DNA from: Daedaleopsis sinensis | Taxonomy: Eukaryota; Basidiomycota; Agaricomycetes; Polyporales; Polyporaceae | Direction: 5' to 3' | Length of the DNA: 64,000 nt | NCBI GenBank assembly: GCA_033807695.1 | Contig: CM066306.1 | Location: 1,674,001-1,738,000 of the forward strand | Shown here: in pieces, positions 24,077 through 35,344 of the stretch | Layout of the letters: each line of letters starts with the position of its first letter | Position numbering within the stretch: the stretch's first letter is position 1 | The notes under the pieces: model-generated | What the model saw: only the letters and a program-made list of their open reading frames with translations | What the model was told of the DNA's origin: nothing | Databases searched by the model: none | Translations under genes and position numbers: made by a program

Positions 24077-25080
24077 TTATATCTCCATGCCTACGAGCAC
24101 GTACGCGGGGTCGACGGGGAAGGGGGGCTTCGTGACGACCGTGCCACCAACGTACATGAGGGAGTGAAGCAGATCACCGAGCACAGGCGACGAGCGTTCG
24201 AGGGCAATCACAAGTCCGTTGCACTCGAGCTGCTCGTCGGCAAGGTCAAGTAGAGCGACGATACTGAAAGGGGGTTAGGTCAGATCCTCAAGTGAGTGGT
24301 GCATATAACATACCTCTCGCGCAGATTGACAGTGGCAGCGCACTTGCCATCGACGTAGAACGTCTTCGGAGTACCGGGCAGCGAGAGAACGACGCCGTCG
24401 AAAGTGGCACCAGTGTCAGGCGTCGAGATGGAGACGCTTTTGGCGTAAGGTGTGGCCCCGAGAGCATTCCTGGGGAAGAGCGTCGCAAGGAACGCAGACT
24501 GCTTTGCACCGAGAGCCGAGAGGCTGCCTTCGCCATCCTCCGAACCGTCATCCGGGGTCAAAGGAGGAGTTGCGGGCCTGGGGATCGACTGGAGAGGAAG
24601 CGCCGCGGAATGTCCGAGAGGAGAATCCTCCGGCGGTGGCGTCGGTGGATAATCATACGAACGGTTTGTGAAATTCGTGTTGAGACGGGAATGGAGATCA
24701 GAACCGAAAGACGAAAGCGTGGAAGCAGCGGAATCGTTGGAGGAAGTGTAGGATGGCGTGGGCGAGGAGGAGAGTGGGGGGAGAGTTGATGACGCCAGAC
24801 TGTCTGTCACCCAGTCTGACGACCCTCTATCAGGAGGGCATTTAGCGGTAGGAGTGTCAAAACCGCCACTGCAGTCGGGGAGCAAGAACCGCGATTGATG
24901 CGAGGAAGAGCGCAGAGTTCACAAAGGAAGGCGTGCAGAAGGAACCCCTTAGTCAGCCGATGCGCGCAGACGGAACGGAAGAAGCAGACTCACCCCGGGC
25001 CCGCCAGAGAACGTAGTAGAGTAGTAGTACATGGAGTTTGTGCCCTCCATGTGGCATACTGCAATGACGCTAGGAGTCAT
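24077..25080 (-). CDS. OAZ1: Ornithine decarboxylase antizyme, decoded by +1 frameshift
   Basis: Antizyme binds ornithine decarboxylase, sends it to the proteasome and lowers polyamine levels. The C-terminal half is diagnostic: KTFYVDGKCAATVNLRES, IVALLDLADEQLECNGLVIA, then LLHSLMYVGGTVVTKPP and a final YVLVGMEI. Exons read: 25080-24994, 24868-24314 and 24263-24077. The first frame (MTPSVIAVCHMEGT...TFSGGPG-WRF) ends at a TGA at 24859-24857 in CGG-TTT-TGA-C, and the rest continues in the +1 frame as DTPTAKCP. Skipping one base there gives about 275 residues with the two parts in register. Antizyme genes across eukaryotes use a +1 shift at such a stop, usually UCC-UGA, with UUU-UGA also known in nematodes. 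I cannot exclude a splice variant that avoids the shift. Confidence 0.85.
24857..24865 (-). promoter_or_regulatory. Candidate +1 ribosomal frameshift site (CGG UUU UGA)
   Basis: The zero-frame reaches TGA immediately after TTT, three codons into the second exon. The +1 frame then stays open for 243 codons across the next intron to the antizyme C-terminus. Position and polarity match programmed polyamine-responsive shifting in known antizymes. Confidence 0.72.
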
Positions 25081-26924
25081 GTCGGTAGTGAAAGCCCCAT
25101 CCCCAACGGTTTGACGACCGTTGCTGTGAAGTGATGGTCAGTACATGATCGACGAGAGGCGTAATACCATGTGTCTCCCAAACGCTCTGCTCAAAGCAGA
25201 TGTGATCCTCATGGATTATGCGAGAAGGACATGGTCTGGAACGGGGTAAGAGAATTGACGTACGTGGGGCAAATACTAGATTGTTGTTTCGACATATTGG
25301 TGAAATTCAGATTCGACATGAGGTGCCAACTTGTTCAAGGGTGTGCTGGGGCTGTCTGTAGGGACTCAGAAGGAGGAGGGAGCAGCAGTACGAGCAATGG
25401 GGGCGACGCGAGGAAGAGGTCAGTGTCGAGATGGCGGTGGCTGGTTCCAGAAACGTGCTGTGTTATCACCTTCCCTTCTCCGGGGTCCTGGGGCCACCTG
25501 TACCCCGGCCACCACACCACGTGCCATATTTGTCGCCCAAATCAGGTAATCATTGTGGCAACAACATTCCTTCCTCCTCCTATGGAGTGACACACGGCCA
25601 GGATATCGATCTAAGAGTCTCCCTCCAACGACGTCCGTGACAAGAGCCTATTAGCAAGACCGGAGGAGGCCTGCTGCTTCTCAGCAGCCCGTGGAGATTT
25701 CACTGGTTGCCGCCGTGTTTGCGGAGCCATGAAGGAGCTATCTGAACGCTGACTGCTGTCACCGGACCTCCTTGCTGGAAATGCGTGGAGAGCGTGAACA
25801 CATTCAGTTACGGCATTGTAATTCAAGGGTCTCCGTCAACACGCAACCTTTTCAACGAGCCGCTTCGTCGTCATGCTCTCATCATCACAGTTAACTGTGT
25901 TGCGATGGACGCGGTCTATCACAAACTCCTCACAGTATCGTAAGACGACATACTGTGTCAGTATTGTGATGTGAGCGACAAGAATGACACTCAGCTTGTC
26001 CACGATAGGTATAATCTTCTACGGCGTATGTGCTGCGGTAGACCGTGATCCTCGCGAATTCGTCCTCGTGGATGGTTGGCGATGACCTTGCGAACAGACA
26101 AGTAGCCCCTAGTAGACCTATCATTCCTTCAGCCGACAATGGAATGTAGACCAACATGCGCTTTGATAATAGGATTATCGAAGCGCAGACAACCGCGGTA
26201 CACGCACCAGAACCACTGTTCTGAGATGCCGAGCGGCGGTATTGCGCGTGCGAGAACCTGTAGAAGGTACATAGATTGATGAACATGCACATTACAACGG
26301 ACGAAGATAGAAACCTAGATATTAATCGGATGCTTCTGAGTAAGGTTCGGGGGTCATACTGTCGATTCAAAGAAGGTCTAGATCTGGAAGTGAGAACATG
26401 CGAAGGTGATCACTTCTCCAGCGATTTGGATAGTTGCTCGTAGATTGACAAGGGCCAGAGTCTTTCTAGCGTTTCTTGAGCATGCACACGCATGGTCATA
26501 ACTTAGGAGGGTTGTTGGATTGCTGTAAATGAAGGCTAGCGCTACTAAAGTTCGTGTGAGTGCTCGTACCGTCAGCCTGCCTGAGCCTGAGCCTGCTGAC
26601 TCGCGAGAGGAGGCAAAGACGTGATACCGGTACGAGTGAGTCATCTCAGCTTGTGATAGTCGCACCAACTGGAGCGATCGAGCGCACTGTCAGAGAATGT
26701 ACGTCGAAGTTGGCAAACAAAAGGGGTGCTGCGGGTGCAGTGCGCAGGAACACCATAGTCAAGTTCAACATCGCGGAGTTGAAGAGGTGCGTGACCGCGT
26801 AAGCGCCTGAATACGCGTCCGGACCACGCTCGATCGAATCTCGGCAATTCTCATCCCTTTCTGCCACTCAGGCCACACAGTACACTCGACACGTCCAGGA
26901 CATCTCTATCCTCGTTCGAGACGC
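25081..26924. other. Intergenic between antizyme and the helicase gene
   Basis: The proximal part is probably antizyme 5' leader: a CAG acceptor precedes CAACGGTCGTCAAACC near 25127 and a GTATTACG donor lies near 25168, so a leader intron is possible. Between 25,900 and 26,700 there are minus-strand frames of about 100-146 residues with hydrophobic stretches, but I could not join them into a recognisable membrane protein. Confidence 0.4.
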
Positions 26925-28971
26925 ATGTGGAGGCATGCGATAGCAAAGTCAACCTCAAGAGGGTTCAGATGTGTACGGTCTGCCCTTCTCCGCTCGTGTA
27001 AGTTCTCTGCTCGCGTCGTTGCTGGCAATTGCTCACGGTATGCAGTCTTATCCCGGAATGCAGATCCTCTCGCGTACCCTGCTACCCGGCTTTACTCGAC
27101 CGCAGTACCGTCTTTCCTTACCTTTCAGCCAGCGCGAGTCAGCAATGCCCCTGGGCCCTCGAGAAACGGCGCGCTTTCGTTCACCGATGGACACAAGGCC
27201 GAGCACGCTCTCACCGAGGCGATCCAAACTCTCAAGACGCCCCAGCAGTTGCGCTCCTTCTTCGTCCACCTCCTAGTCAATGACAAAATTGCGTCCCCTA
27301 TCACCATATGGAACACCTTCCAGGACGCGATTGCGCACGACCTCATCGCCAAACACGACAATGTCAATGTGGGTGTGAACGAGGCGTTGGAGGAGCTGGA
27401 CAGGGCATTGGACGAACACGGCAAGTCTCTCGCGCACTACGGTCTCCCGCAGCCCGCTTTCCATAGCCGCGAAGTCGAGGTAGAGCTCGGCAAGTGGGAC
27501 AACCAGCGTCGGGTGCTCGCCGCGAGGTCGGCGACCGCCGTTTCCAAGCTAAACTCCGAGCAGTATGGGATATACCAGGAGATCATGGATGCTGTGAGTC
27601 ATAGAAAACCTCTATGCGCGTTCGTAGACGGGAAGGCTGGTCGAGGGAAGACGTTTCTCGTGAACACGATCTGCAACAAGCTTCGGGCCGAAGGCCACAT
27701 CGTGCTACCCACCGCTACGTCCGCGTTTGCCGCACAGTTGTATCCGGGAGGGAAGACGACGCACTCCGTGTTCAAGGTACGCCCTTTCCTGACCCCTCTA
27801 CGCTACGCGTTTCCTCGTATATTGACACCACTGCGTGCAGGTTCCAATAGGCGACGAGAACGAAGAGCTGGTTTCCCCTATCGAACCCCACGATCCTCGC
27901 GGCGAGCTCATCCGCGAAGCATCAGCAATCATCTGGGACGAAGCCCCGATGGCCAAAACTACCGTCCTCCACTGCGTGGAAGAGACCTGTCGGCGAGTGA
28001 TGCGCAACAACCTCCCCTTTGGCGGCAAGGTTATCGTCCTCCTCGGCGACTTCCGCCAGACGTGCCCCGTCGTGCGCAACGGCACCCGCCGCCAGGTCGT
28101 CGACGCGTCGATCCGCTCCTCGCCCCTCTGGGACGAGTTTCTCACCTTCCGCCTCCACCAGCCGATCCGCAACGCCGAGGACCTCGCCTACGCCGACTTT
28201 GTCGACCTCATCGGCGACGGCGCGGGGCCGCACGTCCCGCTCGACCTCCTCCAGTGTGTCTACGACCGCAAGGCGCTCATCGAGTTTGTCTATCCCGAAG
28301 GCATGCTCGAGGACCCCGCGGCGTGCCTAGCGCGGGCAATTCTCGCTCCCACCAACTCGCAGGTAGACCAGTACAACGCAGACATCCTCGCGCGCGTCGA
28401 CGGCCACTCGCGCACGTTCTACGCCGCAGACGCGCTCCAGGACCCGGAGGAAGTCGACGACACCGCGCCCGCGCTCCTGCTCGAGCACGCCGCGCGCGCG
28501 TCGCTCCCCGGCATCCCCGCGCACGCGCTCGCGGTGAAGACGAACGGGGTGTACCGGCTGCTGTGCAACTTCGCCCCAGAGCGCGGGCTCGTGAAGAACA
28601 CGCGCGTCGTCGTCGTGCACGTCGGCAAGCGCATCGTTACCGTGCGCCTCCTGCGCGGGGTCGGGGGCGTCGGGCACGTCGATACGGAGGACATCCTCGT
28701 GTCGCGGATCCCGTTCACGACGGTGCTCGAGTCTGGGCACACGCTCGTCCGGCGGCAGTTCCCGCTCGCGCCCGCGTACGCGACGACGTTCAACAGCTGC
28801 CAGGGGCTCACACTCGACGTCGTCGGCGTCGACCTCACGCGCCCCGTGTTCTCGCATGGGCAGCTCTATACGGCGTTGTCGCGTATTCGCCATCGGAGTC
28901 ACGCGAAGGTCCGGCTGCACCCCAGGCAGACGACGACGAAGAACGTGACGTATCATGAAGTGCTGTTGTGA
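26925..28971 (+). CDS. Helitron-type PIF1 helicase with mitochondrial-like presequence
   Basis: A superfamily 1B 5'-3' DNA helicase of the PIF1 group. Exons are 26925-27776 and 27841-28971 (phase 0). Walker A is GKAGRGKTF, Walker B is AIIWDEAPMA, motif III is LGDFRQTCPVV, and the C-terminus has TFNSCQGLTLDVVGVDL and TALSR. The segment before the helicase (TPQQLRSFFVHLL, NEALEELDRALDEHGKSLAHYGLP) is what precedes the helicase in Helitron RepHel proteins. Yet no HUH/Rep nuclease or further Helitron parts are seen in the preceding kilobase. The first 60 residues are Arg/Ser-rich with a single acidic residue and a RLYSTAVPS stretch resembling a matrix-processing site. A GTAAGT...ATGCAG 48 bp stretch at about 26999-27046 looks like an in-frame intron inside the presequence. 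Confidence 0.82.
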
Positions 28972-29366
28972 AAACGCTCCCTCATCTATGGTCGTATAAT
29001 AACATGTTGTATAGTTTCCAGCTACTCTCGCTGCGTATAGTCCTTAGTGCTAATTAGATAGGTACCGCCTACATAGATACCATGCTTGCTTTTGCTCTGC
29101 TCATCGTGGATTCCGGGTCGATGTGATACTGGGGATCTTTCGAACACAAAATAGAAAGTCCCAGCGTGACACCCGATGCATATACAACAAGTGTGGGACC
29201 CAAGTGGATGCCCAGGTGTTCATCATGATTGTCGTTGGCAAGAAATGCAAAGTGAGTGGTGTGGGCCTGGGTGCTACTGTAACTAGTACGGTACAACAAC
29301 AGCATGCTCATACACGCACGCCCCCGACGAAGTCCTCGTGCTGTGCTCGGCAGGACCACAGCGCAC
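28972..29366. other. Convergent intergenic spacer
   Basis: Shared 3' flank of the helicase and SND1 genes. No gene seen. Confidence 0.55.
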
Positions 29367-32300
29367 TCAGTCGTCCTCCTCGACGTCCCCGAGCTCGAAC
29401 ATCCCCGCACGGTCGCGCTTCGCAGTCGCGACCGCCTCCTGGAGCTTTTTCACGACGCCCGGATACGCGCTCAGGTACCTGCAGCCCTTCTTGTCGACGG
29501 TGGCGAGCCCCTCGCGGACGAGCTCGGCGTTGATGGAATTGAACGCGTCCGCGGTGTCGTTGGGGTCGATGAGACGGAGGTGGAGGGTCTGGCCCTCCTT
29601 CTGGTCCGTGTTCGCGATGAGCTTGCGGCCCTCGCAGAGCTGACGGAAGCGCTCGACGGCCTCTTCGTGATACTCGCTCTCGGGCGGGACTAGCTTGACG
29701 AAGCTGCGCGGACGCGATGGCGTGAGACAGGGCATGCACGCGAGCAATCCTCGCTGACAGGGAGAATGGGGGCACGCACCTGAGGCGGGCATCGTGTGCC
29801 TGGCCGGGTAGGGAGCGGAACTTGGGGTCGAGGGGGCGGATCTGTGTGAAACTGACGGTGTCTTGGTTGCCGTAGTCGATGAAGGTTACCTCGGCCTCCT
29901 TCTTGATCGGGGACGCACGGCGGACCCTTGCGCGATACCACTGGCCGTCGGAGAATTTTGCCGAGACGAGGTCGCCGGCCTTGGGCACGAAGGTGGGGGG
30001 CGAGGCCAGGGACTTGTGGTGCAAGGAGAAGTCGCGCATGAGCTTCTCGAGAGACGCGATGCCTTCTGTGTTGAGAATCTGGACGGAGAAGGCAAAGTTT
30101 GGTTTTGTGCGGACGTCGCTGATGATGACATCCAGGTATTCGGTCTTGAGAGGCCCATTAGCGTCTTCGGTGGGCGCATCTGCGGCCTGCTCCGCCTCTT
30201 CGTCGTAATCTTTCCAGATCTGCACACAACTCTCTCAGCGGGGAGCTCCCCGGTATGTGGGACCCGACTTACGTTCCGCTTAGCCTGCTTCGCCTCGGCC
30301 TGCGCACGCGGTCGCGTCAGTTCTCGTATGGTCACCGCCCTCCCATTAGAAGGAACGTACCTCGGCATCGTATAGCTGCTTAGCCCACGATAGGTTCTCG
30401 GCGGAGTACCCGTGGACGGTCGCGAGGCCCTCCTTGACAAGCGCAATCGCCGCGTTCTCGGTCTTGTTCAGGTAGAGCGCGCCAATGAAGCCGCCCGACT
30501 TGTCCGTGTCGTGCACCTCGATTTCTACATCTCGCTGGTTGTACCGACGCGTCGCAAAGTCCGATGCTTCGGGCCCGAACGCCTCGCTCGCCTCAGATGC
30601 GTTACGCGCCGTTCGCGGAGCGCGGACCCCGCTCAGCACGAGCGTCAGCACCTGGTTGTCCTTCGGGAGAAAGATTCTGTACGCACGTTAGCTCGAGCAC
30701 TGTCAACTGAGCCCATGCACGCACCTGTAGCGAGAGCCAGCGGCAACCTTGTCCACCACTGCTGGCATGCGGCCTATCCGTTTGAAGCCGTTCAGGAACG
30801 TCGTCGCACGGTGCGCAGACTGCCACCAGTCCCCGTCAGCATCCACCGCAGAAAAATTTTACTGTTCATCCGGCCCACCTCGGAAATGTTCAAGGGTTCC
30901 TTTCGAGCGGGCACCTCCTTGCCCGAGTGCAATCCCCGGGCCTCCGCCGCTGCTCTAGGTACGCGTTATGGTTAGCGACAAGAACCGCCCCGCACGCACA
31001 TGCCTCCCACTCACGCCTGCTCGGCTGCCATCAGTTTGTCGTACTCAGGCGAGCGGTCCTCGTCGTCTCGTTTGTGCCGCACGGCCGTCGCGAAGCCCTT
31101 CTCGATGAGCTGCTCCGCAATGTTCCTGCACGAGCACGTTTCAGCCCCCGTACATCGCTGTCTACTCCATAGTCCACTGACGAGTTCTGGTTCCCGTAGC
31201 GCACCGTCGCGCATTCGCGCTCCTCGTACTCTCCCTCCCGCGGGCGCACGAAGTCAACGGTCACCTTCACATGCTTACCGATCAACCGCTTCCGTAGGAA
31301 TTCGCGAGCTTCCTGTGCGTAGTACGCTTGTTTAGGGTCAGATAGTCTGTCGCGATCACGGATACGGTCAGTACAGATGCACAATTACAGAGAAGAAACG
31401 ACACCGACTTGGGTCCGCGTGTCGAGCTGAGCTGCACCCGCCGCTCCTTGCCACTCTCCCGGTCAACGACGCCGATCTGGTCGCCGCTCCAGATTCTGAC
31501 CACCGCACCGTCAAACTGTCGCGAGTTGCCGTTGGTAACGGTCCCATTCGATTTTGCGGTTGGCGCGGGGGCGTTCGCGTACAGACACGCACGCTTCTCC
31601 TTCGCCGTCTTTTCCGCCGTACGGAGACGCTCCATGCCGCCGCCGCTCGCGAGCATACCTGCATGCCAGTCGACGACCCGTGCAAGACCTGCGGAGACGA
31701 GGTGCTCGGCCACGTTTCCGGCGGGGTGAAGCACTACGGAGGCATTAACACGCGGGTCAGGTACGGGCATGCTCGTGTGCGACCTCACCTGTTCCGATGA
31801 ATATCGATGCCGGTGGTGGAGCGGACGTATTCGCACCGGTTTGGAAGGGTGTAGCGGCGGCGTTCGGCAGAGACAAGAGTTGTACACGAATGTATCGTTG
31901 TAGTAGCCGCGACTCCGTGAAGAACTTGGCCTGTTGGACAGCGCCGCATGGTGTGCGTATGAGTCAAAGTTTCGACGACGAATTCCGCCTGGCCTACCTC
32001 CTCTCCCCATGGCTCGGAAGTTTCTCCGGGCTTGCTGGCAACGCGCGCGCACCGCACCCCTGCGAGAGCGATGTTGACGAACTGATGGTCGCCGTCAGGC
32101 ATGATCAAGCGGATGCGGAGCGTCGAGCCGTCCTTGACTTGCTCAACGAGACCTACAACACGAGACACATCCGGACGTGAGCTTCGCCATCGCCATGTGG
32201 TCCACCGAGCGCCGCGTACCGTCAATCTGTTGACCCTTCCACTCGGTGATGAAGCCCTGCGAGTCTGTCGGCATCATGTAGTGCGTCGTGCGTGCCTACC

Positions 32301-33122
32301 GAAACCACAGTAAGCGCTCTGCGGCGCATGACCAGTGACAATTGGGTGACACCATCCCTGCGCACCTTTGGTCCATGCGGGTTCCACACGCCCTTGCCTG
32401 CCGCACGCGCCTCGGCCTCGAGGTCCTTCTTGCGGAGGTCCTCGTCCGTCGGGTCGCGCTTGAGCTCCTTGAGCTTCGCCCAGCCGCTCTTGAGGAGCTC
32501 TGATGCGAGGTCGGTGCCATTGATCTCCGCCGTGCCGATGTCGCGCGGTACGTCGTCCGAGGGCGAGAGCGAGTGTGCGGACGTGAAAGTGATGGGCTTC
32601 CCTACTGCGAGTGCGCGGAGGAACTCGCGAGACTCGAATGCCCAGTCCTATGGCCGGAGGGGGGAGGGCATCGCGCAAGGAAGATGGAGACGAAGGTGAG
32701 CCGCACTGGGACGAACAAGGCTGCGGGGCCGTACGCACCTCATCCTCGCGCGTCGATGTGCCCATCCGCGGCGCCTGGATGTCAGCGAGGTGGAGGACGC
32801 TGTGGGTGGGGCGGACGGAGTGTCACCGGCGGGCCGCACACGACCATGCATATGCTCGCCCAGACAAGCACGCACCGTTCCTTGGGGATCTGGCCCTGGG
32901 GCCCGGGATTTCCGCGCAGCAAGAGAGAATCGCCAGAGATCACGGCTAGATACTCGATGATATTCAGGACAGGGCACGGATGGGGGATGAGATGGCAGCT
33001 CCATACATTTCACGATCTGTGGTGGTGTTTGCGCCCGGCGTGCAAGAATGAGAGAGGTTGTGTGTCAGTGCGTCCGTTCCAGCCGTCGTAGGCGACATTG
33101 TGCTCACCGCTTTCAAAGACAT
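29367..33122 (-). CDS. SND1: Tudor staphylococcal nuclease (SND1/p100)
   Basis: A conserved RNA-binding protein of stress granules, RNA decay and splicing, built of four SN repeats and a Tudor-SN unit. It opens [20 protein letters not shown], using exons 33122-33108, a 10 nt exon 33016-33007 and 32945-32876, then [19 protein letters not shown] and [17 protein letters not shown]. Later SN repeats are visible as [40 protein letters not shown] and [17 protein letters not shown]. The Tudor domain is [20 protein letters not shown], with [13 protein letters not shown]. The last SN half ends [20 protein letters not shown] and a DVEEDD tail. The start is fixed by the conserved MSLKAIVKSVISGD opening. 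It shares a 173 bp promoter with the bS6m gene. Confidence 0.93.
33007..33016 (-). other. 10 nt internal exon of SND1
   Basis: ATCGTGAAAT is preceded by CCACAG and followed by GTATGG. It encodes Ile-Val-Lys and the first base of Ser, giving the conserved KAIVKSVISGD opening. Without it the 5' exon and the first SN exon are out of phase. Confidence 0.78.
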
Positions 33123-33295
33123 GGTTGGACGTTGTGCGCAGGTAATTCAAACAAGAGAGATGTACAGCGGGGAGGGTGTAGCGCTGCCTTGCTTTTCCTG
33201 GCCACGTGGATCTGCTATGTGGTTTCAGGTTTCCCACGGGGCGCGAGCAGCCTCGAGCTCGCTGTCCCCTGCTGCAGCTGAACGCGTCCGCCATC
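33123..33295. promoter_or_regulatory. Divergent promoter, SND1 / mitochondrial bS6m
   Basis: Only 173 bp separate the two start codons, which face away from each other, so both 5' leaders and core promoters must fit here. No TATA box is evident; CCACGTGG near 33201-33210 could be a bHLH site. Confidence 0.55.
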
Positions 33296-33755
33296 ATGCC
33301 CTTCTACCAGCTCGTATGCATCGCCGCCCACTACCCAAAATATGTCCGTCTGCGCCCTGCTGTTCTGCACGACATCTGCTGACGCCGCGCCTCTTCTCAG
33401 GAATACATCAAGGGCCTCGTCACTCGTGTAGCGACCCATGTCATCGACAACGGCGGTGTCGTGCGCAATCTGGACTCCTGGGGCACGCGGACACTCCCCC
33501 AGCGGATGCGGAAAGGAAGACACTTCCATAACATTGGAGAGTTCGTGCACATTGGTCTCCTTCTCGCGTGCAAGTCATGACACTTCTGTCCACAGCTACT
33601 GGTCCATGCAGTTCGACGCGTCGCCCACTACGCTGCGGAGTCTAAACACCATCATGCGACATGACCCACAGGTTATCCGCTGGACGTCGTTGAAGGTTGG
33701 AGAGAAAGTCGAAGATGTGATCGAGATGGGGGAACGGACAGTGCGAAAGGTATGA
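33296..33755 (+). CDS. MRP17: Mitochondrial small ribosomal subunit protein bS6m (Mrp17)
   Basis: A small-subunit protein of the mitochondrial ribosome, homologous to bacterial S6. Exon 1 (MPFYQLVCIAAHYPKY) runs from 33296 to the GTCCGT donor near 33344. Exon 2 reads EYIKGLVTRVATHVIDNGG, VVRNLDSWGTRTLPQRMRK and GRHFHNIG. Exon 3 is DYWSMQFDASPTTLRSL, then IMRHDPQVIRWTSLKVGEKV. NGGVVRxxDSWGTxxLPQRM is the family signature. The frame ends at TGA 33753-33755 after VRKV. Alternatively GTATGAGC is a donor, with GCGCAG/GTGTTATAG giving VRK-VL and a stop near 33829. It is short, as usual for fungal S6m, with no long presequence. Confidence 0.88.
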
Positions 33756-33941
33756 GCGCGTCCCTCTTTCCTCGTCCGAATGCTGATCTGCTGGTGCTAC
33801 GAAGGATCTCCTGGCCGCGCAGGTGTTATAGACTGATATACGAGAAGAGCCTGTACACAGTGCAGGTGTCTCGCTCCCATATACTACCGGTTCGTCCATG
33901 TATTACCGTTCTCCTAATCACGCACTCCCTATTTCTCGTGT

Positions 33942-35127
33942 TCAAAGTCCCCGCTGTTGAACCCATTCAACCACCTCGGACAGGCTTGGGACGACTTGGA
34001 CCCCAGTCAGATCTTCGTCCGCCTCTTTGCGTTCCTCCTCGCCCTCGGGACCGGGTCTTCGCAACAGCAATGCTTGTAGTCCACTCCTCTGTGCCCCCTG
34101 ATAGTCGCTGCAAGAGAAGCGTCGTGACTTAGCGAACTTCGTTCTATGTCGAGTTCCACGCACCAATCCAGCTCGTCGCCAACGTGAACGGTCTCCTCTG
34201 GTTTAATCCCCAACCGGTCACAAGCCCGCTGGAAGATCTGGGGGGATGGCTTCTCCACGCCTTCGTTCTCGCTGAGAAGCAGAGTATCCAAGTAGGGCAG
34301 AATGTCAAGGTCCTCGATTACGGCGCCTGCGGGCGACGAGAACTTATTAGCGTCTAGCGCTTAAGACGAAGCCAAGCGGGAGAACGCACGCATGCGGGCA
34401 TCTGTGTTGCTGACGAGACCGGTGCGAATGTTGAGTTCCCTAAGACGTTTCACTGCACGAGCACCCACATCGCGTGGGCACGGAGATGAGAGATTGAGTT
34501 GTAGATGGCATGGATCACGGAAGGTGCGCAGGGCAGCAAGCACTTTGACGAAGATGTGCAACTTACGTGTCGGAAGCGAATCATCAAAGAGCTTATATCC
34601 TTCCCTCGAACTGAACCGGGTGAGCAGCTTCGGCACGATCTCCGCAAGCGAGCTCTCGACGACTGCCAGTGGGGGGCGTGGTGAGTCTCTACTTGCGCGC
34701 GTACAAGCAAGCAACGCACCTTTCGGGTCTGCACCAGCACCGACAGCTGTCCTCCTGATGACATCTCCCCACCACTCCTGCGCCCCCCCTCGATACACCG
34801 GCTGTTCTTGTTGGACCTGCTTGAGGGCTTCGGCGTCGCGTCGCCGGCGATATCAGATCCAGATCCCCACCCAGCAAAGTTTAAGTTTATGACACGGAGA
34901 ACAGTGCCAGTAAGCAACAGACGCGGCCCATCGGTTGGGAGAAGTTCAGCATGCGGCCTCGTGGTCAACGGCGAGAGGCAAGTACCGGATTTGAAGGACT
35001 GCTTGAGCGCGGCGGGGTCGAGCGCGCCAAGGTAGGGCTCGAATGTCTGTGCGTACTGCACGTAGACGGGGAGGCGCGGCGTCACCAGGGTGTGCAGCGC
35101 ATCGAAGGTGACCAGTCGGATGGCCAT
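33942..35127 (-). CDS. HAD-superfamily hydrolase, HDHD3-like
   Basis: A haloacid dehalogenase-fold protein. It starts MAIRLVTFDALHTLVTPRLP at 35127, with exons on to a stop at 33942. Motif I keeps the nucleophile Asp but reads D-A-L-H-T, lacking the usual second Asp; HDHD3 proteins also depart here (D-V-K-D-T). QEWWGDVIRRT matches the HDHD3 cap region. Motif II is GLVSNTD, motif III is KPSPQIFQRA, and motif IV is VHVGDELD-CDYQGAQ, where the intron starting GTGCGTGG interrupts the Trp/Cys codon. The C-terminus is acidic and helical (PSLSEVVEWVQQRGL). Catalysis is uncertain because of motif I. The gene converges on bS6m with a short spacer. Confidence 0.8.
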
Positions 35128-35344
35128 GCTGGTGGTTCTCCGGAAGGGCTGCACCGCGCCTGCATCATGGTCATGTTTGGCGGCGCCCCGGGCCGCCCGC
35201 CCGCCCCCAACGTCACCGACTTCCCGCTCGGAGGTCTTTTTAATACGAACACGATAGAGACAGCACACAGGTACGTAGTGTCACAACCTTTACACTCGAC
35301 AACGTGAACACGCCAGTTGCGGCCCACGTCTCAGATCTCGGCGC

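Noticed and set aside
25930..26668. Minus-strand frames with hydrophobic stretches, possibly a small membrane protein
   Set aside because: I could not join them with sound splice sites into any known family; left as unassigned spacer.
26925..28958. Unspliced 677-codon frame running through the helicase gene
   Set aside because: After 27776 it leaves the helicase frame and becomes Arg/Pro-rich; removing the 27777-27840 intron restores all helicase motifs.
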